Source: Streptomyces sp. NBC_01214 (GTDB taxonomy: Bacteria > Actinomycetota > Actinomycetes > Streptomycetales > Streptomycetaceae). From it: a DNA stretch of 64,000 nt. The notes under the pieces were generated by a model that was not told the origin of the DNA, did no database searches, and was given only the letters and a program-made list of their open reading frames with translations. Numbering within the stretch: the first letter of the stretch is position 1; every line of letters starts with the position of its first letter. The stretch spans positions 4,435,001 to 4,499,000 of the forward strand of contig NZ_JAPEOS010000001.1 of assembly GCF_026340975.1 (NCBI RefSeq), in the 5' to 3' direction. A program made the translations under genes and the position numbers. Shown here one piece after another: positions 22,109 to 30,291 of this stretch.

Positions 22109-25100
22109 CTACGCGGTCCGCTCCCGGGTGGAGACGGTGACGTGGTCCACCCGCATCGCACGGCCCGGCTCGGTGGCCGGGCCCGCGCTCGCGCCGTCGG
22201 CGAGCGGCATGCCGCCACCGATCGCCACGTTGAGGATCAGGAACAGGCCGTGGTCCACGGCCGCCTTCCACGTCCCGGGGTCCATCCGGTCGGCGGTCAC
22301 CCGGTGGTACGCGCGCCCGTCCAGGTACCAGCGCACCTCCTGCGCGCCGGGTGCGAGATCGACTTCGACGGCGTACGAGTGGAACGCCGTCCGGCAGCCG
22401 GCGCACGGCTGCGGACCGGACGTCAGGCCGGCGGGCTCCTGACACGGGCCGCCGTCCAGGACACCGCAGTGCATCGCGGCGAAGACGGTGTCCCGCCCGT
22501 TCACGGACTCCATGACGTCGAGCTCCCCGACGCCCGGCCACCCCGTGTAGCCGTCACGCAGCGGTGCCCCCAAGGTCCAGAAGGCCGGCCAGTATCCCGC
22601 CGCCCTCTCCCCGGTCACGTCCGGCAGGGCGATCGACGCCTCGATCCGCAGGACCCCGCCGGGCGGGGGCGCGAAGTCGGAGCGCCGCGTCTCGATCCGC
22701 CCCGAACTCCACCGCCCGTCCTTGCGGGTGGGCACGATCTCCAGCGCGCCCTTCCCGTCGAGGCGGACGTTCTCGGTCGAGTCGGTCATGGTCTCGATCT
22801 CGCCGGTGCCCCATTGCGGTGCGGGGCAGCCCGGGTAGCAGGTGCCGATGTCGTGGATCCAGTCGGCGGCGGACGGAGGGGTGCCCGCCGGGCCGTCGAA
22901 GTCGTCGCGCAGCAGCCGCGTCCACCCGTCCGCCCCCGGCGCCGCCCCTGCTGCCGTCCCCGGCGCCGGCCCCGGCGCCGCTCCACCCGCTGCGGGCAGC
23001 GACCCGGCCTCCGTGAGCAGCCGCTCCAGCCGGTTGGTCAGGACCACCGCCGCCGCGTTGGTCAGGTGGGCGTCGTCCCGGTAGAGCAGGATCCGGTCGA
23101 GCACGGCCGGGCAGGTCGGCCCGTCGCCCGGGCACAGGACCTGGTTCACGCCGACGCTGCGTACGCCGGGCAGGGCTCCGGACGCGATCCGCCTCGCCAG
23201 CGGATCCGGCAGCTGGGCGTCCGCGCGGCTGAACGCGCAGTCGGCCGGCGATCCCGGACTGCCGGACACGCAGGCCGGGATGTCCCGGCCGGGTACGGGC
23301 GTGTCCTCGACGTAGACGATCGGCGCCCCCAGGGCCCGGAGCGGCGTCAGCGTCTTCTCCCAGGCCTCGGCCAGCAGCTTCGCGTCGTCCGTGTACCGGT
23401 TGAGCGAAGAGATCACGATGAGGCGCGGCTTCGGCTGCTGCCGGAGCCGCTCCAGGGAGTCCGCCCGCCAGGTGTCGCACTCCCGGTAGGCACGCCCGAG
23501 CTGCGGGCTGTCCACCGCCAGCTCCGGCAGCGGGCAGCCCTGCTTCACCAGCTCCTGCAGCGCCCAGCCCCGCTGCGAGGCCAGTGCCAGCATCGGGGAG
23601 AACCACTGCCCGGCGTGCGAGTCGCCCAGCAGCACGATCCGGTCCGGGCTGTCCACCGCGCCGAACAGGCAGTCCGGGCTGCGCGTCTCGGCCGGGGCGA
23701 CCTCGCAGGCCCCGTCCGGCGGGAAGTCCCCCCGTGCCTGGGCGGGACTGGGCACCACCGGCCCGTCGACGAGCGGCGTACCGGCCGTGTGGGCGAGCAG
23801 GGTGGGGCCCGAGGCGGCGCCCGGGGGCAGCCCCTGGGTGTCCACCGGGCCGGCCGGACCCAGCACGCGCAGCGTGGTCGTCCCCACCACCAGCGCGAGG
23901 ACCACCGGCAGCACGATCGCCGACACGCCCACCGACAGTCCGCGGCGGGGGAGTTCGCAGACCGTACGGCTGCGGCGCAGCGGCTGCTCGACCCAGCGCA
24001 TGGTGGCGAGGGCGGGCAGTACGGCCGCCAGGGTCAGCGCGGTCTTCGCGGGCCAGCCGAGCGCACCGAGCCGGGCCTCGGCGAGGACGAGCACCGGCCA
24101 GTGCCACAGGTACAGGGTGTAGGAGAGCCGCCCGACGGCCCGGGGCGCCCGCCCCGCCAGCAGCCGCCCCACGTCCCACGGCCCTTGTGCGTGCCGTTCG
24201 CCCCGGCCGGGTATCGCGGCGAGGATCACGGCGGCGGTGGCCAGGGTCGGCACGAGCGCCGCCCAACCGGGGTATGGGGTCCCCGCGTCGTACGACACGA
24301 CGCACCAGCCGATCGCCGCGGCCCCCGACCAGCCGCACAGCAGCCGCAGCGGGCGCGGCCCGCGCATCAGGTGCCAGGGCAGCAGGGCGAGCAGCGCCCC
24401 GACGCCGAACTGCCAGACCCGAGAGGGAGTTCCGAGGTACGCGAGCGATACGGAGTGCTCGCTCCAGTACACCGCCAGCGCGAACGAGGCCAGGGTGAGC
24501 GGGACGGCGGCCAGCACCACGAGGAGCCGTACGGCCCGGCCCCGGCGGACCGCCCGGGCCGCGCACAGCACCAGCACCGCCAGCAGCGGGGCCCAGAGCA
24601 GGTAGAACTGCTCCTCGACGGCGAGGGACCAGAAGTGCAGCAGCGGGCTCTGGTCGTGCCCGGCGGCGAGGTAGTCGGTCCGCTGCGCCACGAACCGCCA
24701 GTTGGCGAAGGACAGGGCCGCCGCGACGACGTCGTGCTCCACGTCGGTGCGGCGCAGCGGTACGGTCAGCCAGGCGCCGGCGAGGGCCACCGCGGCGAGC
24801 ACCACGGCGGCGGAGGGCAGCAGCCGCCGGGCCCGCCGGGAGAAGAAGTCACCGAGCCGGATCCGGCCGGTGGTGATCGCCTCCCGGACCAGCAGGCCGG
24901 TGATGAGGTAGCCGGAGATGACGAAGAAGACGTCCACGCCGACGAAACCGCCGGTCGCCCAGGGGAGCCCGGCGTGGAAGGCGAGCACCGCGAGGACGGC
25001 GATCGCGCGCAAGCCCTCGATGTCGGGTCGGAAGGCGGACCGGTGCGGGCTCGGCCCGGACTCGTTGCCGGAGCGGGAGCCGGACGGCAGCTCTCCGGCC

Positions 25101-25156
25101 CCAGGAGCAGCGCTCCCGCGGGGCCGGTGCCGGCCGGGTGTGACGAGGAAGGACAT
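22109..25156 (-). CDS. Acyltransferase-3/SGNH protein fused to a C-terminal GH16 glycoside hydrolase
   Basis: A 1015-residue protein with three parts. Residues 40-400 form an OafA-type membrane acyltransferase (RPDIEGLRAIAVLAVLAFH, then FFVISGYLITGLL, then LHFWSLAVEEQFYLLWP-like). Residues 470-690 form an SGNH acyl-transfer domain (VLLGDSHAGQW; DDAHLT). A Pro/Ala/Gly linker leads to a GH16 domain from about 710, whose catalytic GELDVMES motif (ExDxxE) is at about residue 879. OafA-type proteins O-acylate sugars; GH16 enzymes cut beta-1,3/1,4-glucans. A GH16 domain fused to such an acyltransferase is unusual. ATG 25156 lies 14 bp after the GT2 stop. Confidence 0.9.
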   Translation of the reverse strand: MSFLVTPGRHRPRGSAAPGAGELPSGSRSGNESGPSPHRSAFRPDIEGLRAIAVLAVLAFHAGLPWATGGFVGVDVFFVISGYLITGLLVREAITTGRIRLGDFFSRRARRLLPSAAVVLAAVALAGAWLTVPLRRTDVEHDVVAAALSFANWRFVAQRTDYLAAGHDQSPLLHFWSLAVEEQFYLLWAPLLAVLVLCAARAVRRGRAVRLLVVLAAVPLTLASFALAVYWSEHSVSLAYLGTPSRVWQFGVGALLALLPWHLMRGPRPLRLLCGWSGAAAIGWCVVSYDAGTPYPGWAALVPTLATAAVILAAIPGRGERHAQGPWDVGRLLAGRAPRAVGRLSYTLYLWHWPVLVLAEARLGALGWPAKTALTLAAVLPALATMRWVEQPLRRSRTVCELPRRGLSVGVSAIVLPVVLALVVGTTTLRVLGPAGPVDTQGLPPGAASGPTLLAHTAGTPLVDGPVVPSPAQARGDFPPDGACEVAPAETRSPDCLFGAVDSPDRIVLLGDSHAGQWFSPMLALASQRGWALQELVKQGCPLPELAVDSPQLGRAYRECDTWRADSLERLRQQPKPRLIVISSLNRYTDDAKLLAEAWEKTLTPLRALGAPIVYVEDTPVPGRDIPACVSGSPGSPADCAFSRADAQLPDPLARRIASGALPGVRSVGVNQVLCPGDGPTCPAVLDRILLYRDDAHLTNAAAVVLTNRLERLLTEAGSLPAAGGAAPGPAPGTAAGAAPGADGWTRLLRDDFDGPAGTPPSAADWIHDIGTCYPGCPAPQWGTGEIETMTDSTENVRLDGKGALEIVPTRKDGRWSSGRIETRRSDFAPPPGGVLRIEASIALPDVTGERAAGYWPAFWTLGAPLRDGYTGWPGVGELDVMESVNGRDTVFAAMHCGVLDGGPCQEPAGLTSGPQPCAGCRTAFHSYAVEVDLAPGAQEVRWYLDGRAYHRVTADRMDPGTWKAAVDHGLFLILNVAIGGGMPLADGASAGPATEPGRAMRVDHVTVSTRERTA

Positions 25157-25170
25157 GCGGATGGTGCCTT

Positions 25171-26853
25171 TCAACTCAGCCAGGGAAGCATCGGGTCGAC
25201 CCACCCCGATGCCAGCAGGCCGGTCAGTAGGAGGACCGCGGAAGCGGCGACGGTCTCGGGCCAGCGGCGCGGCAGCACGCCGCCGCGCGAGCGCAGCGCG
25301 GCCCGCACCCGGGCGCGCACCGGCCCCGCCTCCGGGTACAGCTCGGCCACCAGGTCCCGGATCAGCGGGACGTTGATCTGGCACTGCACCAGGAGGTAGA
25401 GGAGCAGCCCCCAGTTGGGCTCCCAGCCGCCCCGGGCCACGGCCAGCGCGAGACCGGTGGCCGCGGCGCCGTTGGAGAGGACGAGCCAGACGAGCGAGAC
25501 GGCCACCACCCGGCGGGCCATCCCGCCCGGAGCCCCCGCACTCCGCGCGCCGGTGGGCACCCAGGCGGCGGTGCGCCCCCGCAGCGTGTGCACGAACGCG
25601 GTCGCGGCGGCCACGCTGGTCAGGACGTTCGCCCGGATGACTTCCACCCGCCAGCGGGTGCGGCTGATCCGCGGCAGCAGCACGTGCCACAGCCACAGCG
25701 GGGCGAGCAGGGGCAGTACGTGCCAGGGCCGGATGTGGTCCGGGAACCAGAACATCATCACCAGCGGTGGCAACGGCGCCGCGAAGGTGTTCACGGCGGT
25801 GGTCAGATAGCCGACGATGCCCTCGTAGAAGCACAGCCGCATCCGCCAGGGCGCCCGCATCCGCCGCAGCACGGGCGTGCCGAGCAGATGGAGGTTGCCC
25901 ATCGCCCACCGGTACTGCTGGTTGACGAAGGAGGTGATCCGGTCGGGCGAGGTGCCCTTGGCGACCAGCACCGGTACGTACAGGGTGCGGAACCCCTGCT
26001 CGTGCAGGGCGAGGCCGGTGTACAGGTCCTCGCTGTGGTCGAGCCGGGCGAAGCCGCCGGCCAGATCGATCGCGCTGCGCCGGTACACGGCGTTGCTGCC
26101 GCAGCAGATGGCGGCGTCGCTCGCATCCCGGGACGGCTGGATCCAGCGGAAGAACCATTCCTGCGCGGAGCCGGCGGCCCGCTGGATCCACCCCATGGTC
26201 TCGTCGGTGTCGAAGCACTGCGGGCTCTGCACGATGCCGACGGCCGGGTCGGCCAGGTAGGGCACGAGGTGGCGCAGGAAGTCGGGCCGCGGGGCGAAGT
26301 CCGCGTCCAGGATCGCGATGAACTCGGCGCTGCTCAGGGAGAGCGCGTGGTTGAGGTTGCCGGCCTTCTTCAGGTGCCCCCGGTCGGGCCGTACGACGTA
26401 CGCGTAGCCGTACGAGGCGGCCAGCGCGGCGACTTCCGGCCGGTCGGCGTCGTCCAGGATCCAGACGGTCAGCGCGCCGGGCCAGTCGGCGGCCGCGACC
26501 GCGCGGTAGGCGTTGCCCAGGACGTCGAGCGGTTCGCCGCAGGTGGGCAGGTACAGATCGACGTCCGGTAAGGTCGCGGGCCGCCAGGCCCGGATGAGCA
26601 CCTCGTGCGACCGCCGGGTGAGCCGGCGCTGGCGCAGGCTGTTGACGCAGGACAGGACGAGGGCGACGAGGTTGAGGCCGAGGACGGCCAGGAACGCCCA
26701 CAGGGCCGGTGTCCGCAGGGCGAAGGCGAACATGGTCGCCGCCGTGAACACGAAGGCGAGCGAGGTGCTGACGAGGACCCAGCGGCGCTGCGGACCGAAG
26801 TACCAGTAGAGCTCTTCGTCGGACGGTGGTTGTGGAAGATGATGAAAGGTCAT
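25171..26853 (-). CDS. Cellulose-synthase-like membrane glycosyltransferase (GT2)
   Basis: A 560-residue processive GT2. Two membrane segments come first (ALWAFLAVLGLNLVALVLS), then the catalytic domain: VDLYLPTCGEP, ILDDADRP, ILDADFAPRPDF, a HSEDLYTGL acid site (SED instead of TED) and QQYRWAMG (QxxRW). Several more membrane segments follow. There is no PilZ domain and no BcsB-like partner nearby. It probably extrudes a beta-glucan. ATG 26853 is preferred over GTG 26865 because of the GGGGGG just upstream. The next gene, an acyltransferase-GH16 fusion, starts 14 bp later, so the product may be acylated and trimmed (inference). Confidence 0.88.
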   Translation of the reverse strand: MTFHHLPQPPSDEELYWYFGPQRRWVLVSTSLAFVFTAATMFAFALRTPALWAFLAVLGLNLVALVLSCVNSLRQRRLTRRSHEVLIRAWRPATLPDVDLYLPTCGEPLDVLGNAYRAVAAADWPGALTVWILDDADRPEVAALAASYGYAYVVRPDRGHLKKAGNLNHALSLSSAEFIAILDADFAPRPDFLRHLVPYLADPAVGIVQSPQCFDTDETMGWIQRAAGSAQEWFFRWIQPSRDASDAAICCGSNAVYRRSAIDLAGGFARLDHSEDLYTGLALHEQGFRTLYVPVLVAKGTSPDRITSFVNQQYRWAMGNLHLLGTPVLRRMRAPWRMRLCFYEGIVGYLTTAVNTFAAPLPPLVMMFWFPDHIRPWHVLPLLAPLWLWHVLLPRISRTRWRVEVIRANVLTSVAAATAFVHTLRGRTAAWVPTGARSAGAPGGMARRVVAVSLVWLVLSNGAAATGLALAVARGGWEPNWGLLLYLLVQCQINVPLIRDLVAELYPEAGPVRARVRAALRSRGGVLPRRWPETVAASAVLLLTGLLASGWVDPMLPWLS

Positions 26854-26908
26854 AAAGCCCCCCACGGCTGTGCATGTACCCGTTTCAGGTGACCCATCCT
26901 AGTGCCAA

Positions 26909-26922
26909 AGGTATAGACCAGT
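26909..26922. promoter_or_regulatory. DasR-like operator (dre) upstream of the glycosyltransferase operon
   Basis: On the minus strand the sequence reads ACTGGTCTATACCT, matching 12 of 14 positions of the DasR consensus centre ACTGGTCTAGACCA. It lies about 56 bases upstream of ATG 26853. DasR links GlcNAc availability to development and antibiotic genes; control of this operon is predicted, not shown. Confidence 0.6.
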
Positions 26923-27112
26923 CGTTGCGAGAGTGTGGCACCGGAGCCAATGCGCCACGGATTGGCGTGACTTCAGTGGTCCAGACCTCTTGGGTCGCCA
27001 TTCGACCGGCCGTGCCCGGTGGGTCCGGGAAGGTGCGGGTCACGTGGGGGTGAACAGTCCTGGAACTCGCCGGAGCGGCCGGGCCGTCGCGGATCGGGGG
27101 GTGGGGTGGGGG

Positions 27113-27718
27113 TCAGGCCGTGGTGAAGATCCGATCGAGGTGGTGGTGGAGCACCGCGACGGCCGACTCGGGCTTCCGCTGGCCCACCAGGATGCTCGTG
27201 CCCATGGTCGCCGTCATGGCGAGCAGGCTGATCGCCTCGATGCGCGCGTCGGCGTCCGGATCGGCCAGGCCGCTCTCCTGCGCCTGCTGGAGCAGGCCGG
27301 CGATGGCGTTCTCCGCGGCGTCGGGGTTGTCGATGAACGGCTGGGCGGCGAGCGCCTCGTCGGTCACGGACAGGATCGAGTACGAGCTGTAGAGGAGGTG
27401 GAAGGTGCGGCCCTCCTCGTCGGTGGGGAGGGAGGCCAGCAGCAGCGCCTCGATGGTCGCGCGCGGGCCCGGGTTCGGGCCGACGGCGCGCAGGCGCTCG
27501 CCCACGCGTGCGGTGAAGCGGTCCGTGAGGTGCTGGAGTCCGTAGAAGAGCAGTTTCTCCTTGGTCTCGAAGTAGTACTGCACGAGTCGCAGCGATACGC
27601 CCGCCTCCGCCGCGACGTCGCGCATGCCCACGGCGTGCAGGCCGCGCCGTCCGGCCACCTGGATGAGCGCCTCGGCGATCTGGGCCCGTCGTTCCTCGTG
27701 GTCCACGCGCTTCGGCAT
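27113..27718 (-). CDS. TetR family transcriptional regulator
   Basis: A 201-residue TetR-type regulator. The helix-turn-helix is in RGLHAVGMRDVAAEAGVSLRLVQYYFETKEKLLF (residues 22-55), followed by an all-helical ligand domain. ATG 27718 has GGAGG eight bases upstream. The ligand and target are unknown. Its own promoter region holds two inverted repeats (27778-27791 and 27798-27815), likely operator candidates. The nearest neighbour on that side is a divergent secreted-protein gene 450 bp away. Confidence 0.92.
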   Translation of the reverse strand: MPKRVDHEERRAQIAEALIQVAGRRGLHAVGMRDVAAEAGVSLRLVQYYFETKEKLLFYGLQHLTDRFTARVGERLRAVGPNPGPRATIEALLLASLPTDEEGRTFHLLYSSYSILSVTDEALAAQPFIDNPDAAENAIAGLLQQAQESGLADPDADARIEAISLLAMTATMGTSILVGQRKPESAVAVLHHHLDRIFTTA

Positions 27719-27777
27719 GTGCCGGGCCTCCGACTGTTGGTGGCGGGTTCGCATCCGGCCGTTCCGGACCTCTTTAT

Positions 27778-27791
27778 GGTACCGCCGTACC
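27778..27791. promoter_or_regulatory. Inverted repeat upstream of the TetR gene (1)
   Basis: GGTAC and GTACC separated by four bases. It is 60 bases upstream of ATG 27718 and close to a second repeat, consistent with a TetR-type operator. Confidence 0.45.
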
Positions 27792-27797
27792 AGCTAT

Positions 27798-27815
27798 GCG
27801 ATACGGTCGTATCGC
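27798..27815. promoter_or_regulatory. Inverted repeat upstream of the TetR gene (2)
   Basis: GCGATAC and GTATCGC around a 4-base spacer, 80 bases upstream of ATG 27718. The arms and spacing suit a TetR dimer. From 27816 to 28168 nothing else recognisable is seen. Confidence 0.55.
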
Positions 27816-28168
27816 GAAGAACGGGTGCACGGTTCGGGGGCTGCTCCGCCCCGTGGCACCCCAACACCCTCGCCCTCAGCGCCGAGCGCCCCGTCTACGC
27901 TCTCGACACCCCCGGGGACCCGGGCCGCAGCGTCCGACGCGAGCCGCCCCCACGGCGTGGCGCCCCCGCCTCGCCGAGTGGCTGGAGCAGCCGGTGATCG
28001 TCGCTCCCGAGCTCCGTGCGGTGTTCCAGGCCCGGTGCTCCCGGAGTCCGTGGACAGGTCCGGAAGTGACGCGCCGCTTGTCCGGATCGTCGCTGTTCAT
28101 CCCGGTCCGGTGGGGCAAGGATGTCTCCCTGCGATTCGGCTTCCACGTGACGTGATCCGGGGGGATTC

Positions 28169-29374
28169 ATGACAACGAGAACGCGACGCACCAGGAACAC
28201 GAGGGGCGCAGGACGTACGAGGCGTACGGGCTTCGCCGTGGCGGGCAGTTTCCTCGCCGCCCTCGGCATGACGGCTCCCGCGCAGGCGGCCGCGGGGGCA
28301 ACGGCTGCATCCTGCAAGCCCTCCATCCAGGTCCTCCAGACGCTGTCCGCCACCGAGGATCCGCACCCGAGCCCCTGGGTGCGCCGCACCCAGGTCTCGG
28401 CCATCGCACCGGGGCACTCGCGCCTGGCGGTCGGCATGTCCGGCATGAAGCCGGCGTACTGGATCGGGGAACAGGTGTACGCGGTGCCGGTGCCCGAGGG
28501 ATCCAGCACGGGCTGGGTCGTGGACGTCAACCGGTCCGGCCTCATGGTCGGGCAGGTGACCACCCGCGAGGGCAGCAAGGCGTTCAGCTACCGGCACGGC
28601 GATCCCGCCATCACCGTACTGCCCGGCGGGGACAAGGTGGGCGGGGTCAACGACCGCGGCGTCATCGTCGGCAGCCTCTGGGACGCCGCCCAGAACCGGA
28701 CCATCGGCGTGGAATGGTCGCGCGGCAGGGTGCGCCGCGAACTGCCCTCGCCCGCCGGATACGTGCTCTACGAGACGTCGGGCCTCAACAACGCCGGGCA
28801 GGTATCGGGCAACGGGTGGGAGCTGGAACGGCGCCCCGGCGCCCAGTTCCTCGCCGCCCCGGGGCTCTACTGGTCCGCGTACCCGGACTCGACGCCCTCG
28901 GTGCTGGCGCCCTTTGACGACACGGGGGACCACCACGTCACCCGGGAGATCGACGACTCGGGCCGGATCGTCGGCTATGCGCGGCGCGGCCAGGGGCCCG
29001 ACAGCGCGGAGTTCGCCGTGGTGTGGAACCGCCCCGACGGCCCTGCGGCGTACGCGCCCCGGGCACCCGGCGCGATCGGCGGAACGTTCGACTCGATCAG
29101 CCCGAACACCGGCGTCGCGGTCGGCCTGGCGGAGTTCAGCTACGCGTCGCCGCTCCCGCCGGACAGCCCGCCGGCCCGGGCGCAGTACTGGACCGGCAAG
29201 GGGCCGATGCGCGTCCTGCCGGGGCTGGGCCCGTCCCTGTTCACCGCCGCCTTCGCCGTCACGGACGACGACCGGGTCGGGGGAGCCGCGCTGGACGCGC
29301 AGAACCGGGTCCGGCCGGTGATCTGGACCTGTGCGTCCAAGCAGGCGTACGTCCTGGAGGGTCCCCGGCCGTAG
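28169..29374 (+). CDS. Secreted protein with HAF-like repeats
   Basis: A 401-residue exported protein: a basic start (RTRRTRNTRGAGRTRRTG), a hydrophobic stretch and an AQA cleavage site near residue 40. The mature part repeats a motif of the kind VNDRGVIVGSLWDAAQNR, NNAGQVSGNGWE, IDDSGRIVGYAR and VTDDDRVGGAALD, as in HAF-repeat (beta-propeller-like) secreted proteins. No enzyme motif is visible and the function is unknown. It is the only gene of this sort in the window, with the nearest plus-strand neighbour over 2 kb away. Confidence 0.85.
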   Translation: MTTRTRRTRNTRGAGRTRRTGFAVAGSFLAALGMTAPAQAAAGATAASCKPSIQVLQTLSATEDPHPSPWVRRTQVSAIAPGHSRLAVGMSGMKPAYWIGEQVYAVPVPEGSSTGWVVDVNRSGLMVGQVTTREGSKAFSYRHGDPAITVLPGGDKVGGVNDRGVIVGSLWDAAQNRTIGVEWSRGRVRRELPSPAGYVLYETSGLNNAGQVSGNGWELERRPGAQFLAAPGLYWSAYPDSTPSVLAPFDDTGDHHVTREIDDSGRIVGYARRGQGPDSAEFAVVWNRPDGPAAYAPRAPGAIGGTFDSISPNTGVAVGLAEFSYASPLPPDSPPARAQYWTGKGPMRVLPGLGPSLFTAAFAVTDDDRVGGAALDAQNRVRPVIWTCASKQAYVLEGPRP

Positions 29375-29467
29375 GGCCGGGTCGGTTCGTTCCGGGCAGG
29401 GCGGTCTCGGGCACGCCGTGGCGAGCACCCCCGTGGTTCGCCACGGCGTGTGCGGGGCCGTCCTGCG

Positions 29468-30112
29468 TCAGTGGGTGGGGGAGGGCGGGGCCGTCTCGGG
29501 CGTGCCCGTGGGGTGGAAACGGGTGATGCGCTGCGGGGGGACGATCGCGGGGAGGAGGAAGTTCCACAGGTCGGTGACGCGCGTGTGGAGGTCTTCGCGG
29601 CGGGTACGGACGTGCGAGGTCACCTGGATGCCGGTGAAGGCTCCGACGAGCAGGGTCGAGAGGTCCCGGACGTCGAGCGACGGGTGTATGTCGCCGCGCT
29701 GCTGAGCGGGGGTCAGGCAGCTGCGGCAGATGTCGATCCAGGCGTCGTAGGGGGTCGGGTCGGGGTGGGTGAAGGAGCCGAACTCGATGACCAGGCGGAT
29801 GCCGGCGCGGATGCGGACGTCGGTGCGCAGGCCGTGGGCCATGTGGTGGGTGAGGTCGATGACGGTCTGCAGGCCCGGGTTCTCGATGGCGGGGACGCGT
29901 TCGGAGACCTGGAACTGCTCGTCCATCAGGGTGCGGGCGAGGGCTTCCTTGGACGGGAAGTGGAAGTAGAGGGCGCCCTTGGTGACTCCGGCGTGCTTGA
30001 CGACGTCGCTGAGGCTGGTGCCCTCGAACCCGCTGAGGTCGAAGGCGGTCGCCGCGCCGTCGAGTATGGCTTGGCGGGTGATCTCGGCCCGCTCCTGTCT
30101 GGCCCTCGCCAC
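29468..30112 (-). CDS. Gamma-butyrolactone receptor-like regulator (ScbR/ArpA type, TetR family)
   Basis: A 214-residue protein with the ScbR/ArpA pattern RQERAEITRQAILDGAATAFDLSGFEGTSLSDVVKHAGVTKGALYFHFPSKEALARTL. The length equals ScbR (about 215). Such receptors bind autoregulatory elements and are released by gamma-butyrolactones or by other signals. No AfsA/ScbA-type signal synthase is beside it, so it may be an orphan or pseudo-receptor (inference). GTG 30112 is chosen since the family pattern starts right there. An ARE-like sequence lies at 30190-30215. Confidence 0.88.
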   Translation of the reverse strand: MARARQERAEITRQAILDGAATAFDLSGFEGTSLSDVVKHAGVTKGALYFHFPSKEALARTLMDEQFQVSERVPAIENPGLQTVIDLTHHMAHGLRTDVRIRAGIRLVIEFGSFTHPDPTPYDAWIDICRSCLTPAQQRGDIHPSLDVRDLSTLLVGAFTGIQVTSHVRTRREDLHTRVTDLWNFLLPAIVPPQRITRFHPTGTPETAPPSPTH

Positions 30113-30189
30113 GTCCTGCTCGTCCCCTTGGTCACTGCCCGAGCGGTGTTCGCCGCGGTGTCCCGTCAATCTAGTCGGGCAACGCGAAA

Positions 30190-30215
30190 GGAAACCAGTC
30201 GGCAGGTACTTTTTT
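30190..30215. promoter_or_regulatory. Candidate autoregulatory element (ARE-like) for the butyrolactone receptor
   Basis: On the minus strand the site reads AAAAAAGTACC, eight bases, then GGTTTCC. This gives half-sites of the general ARE type (A/T-rich ACC and GGT arms). It lies about 80-105 bases upstream of GTG 30112. Support is only by resemblance to the loose consensus. Confidence 0.35.
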
Positions 30216-30291
30216 GCGGAGGCGGGGAGCGGTTCGGGGAGTTGTGTGGCTCTTTGCGTGATTCTTTTTCGGCGGCGCACGTGTGCGGACG

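Noticed and set aside
22109..26875. A 1588-codon frame that would fuse the acyltransferase gene with sequence upstream
   Set aside because: The N-terminal 570 codons lie antiparallel in frame to the GT2 gene and have no domain; the acyltransferase starts at ATG 25156 with a ribosome binding site.
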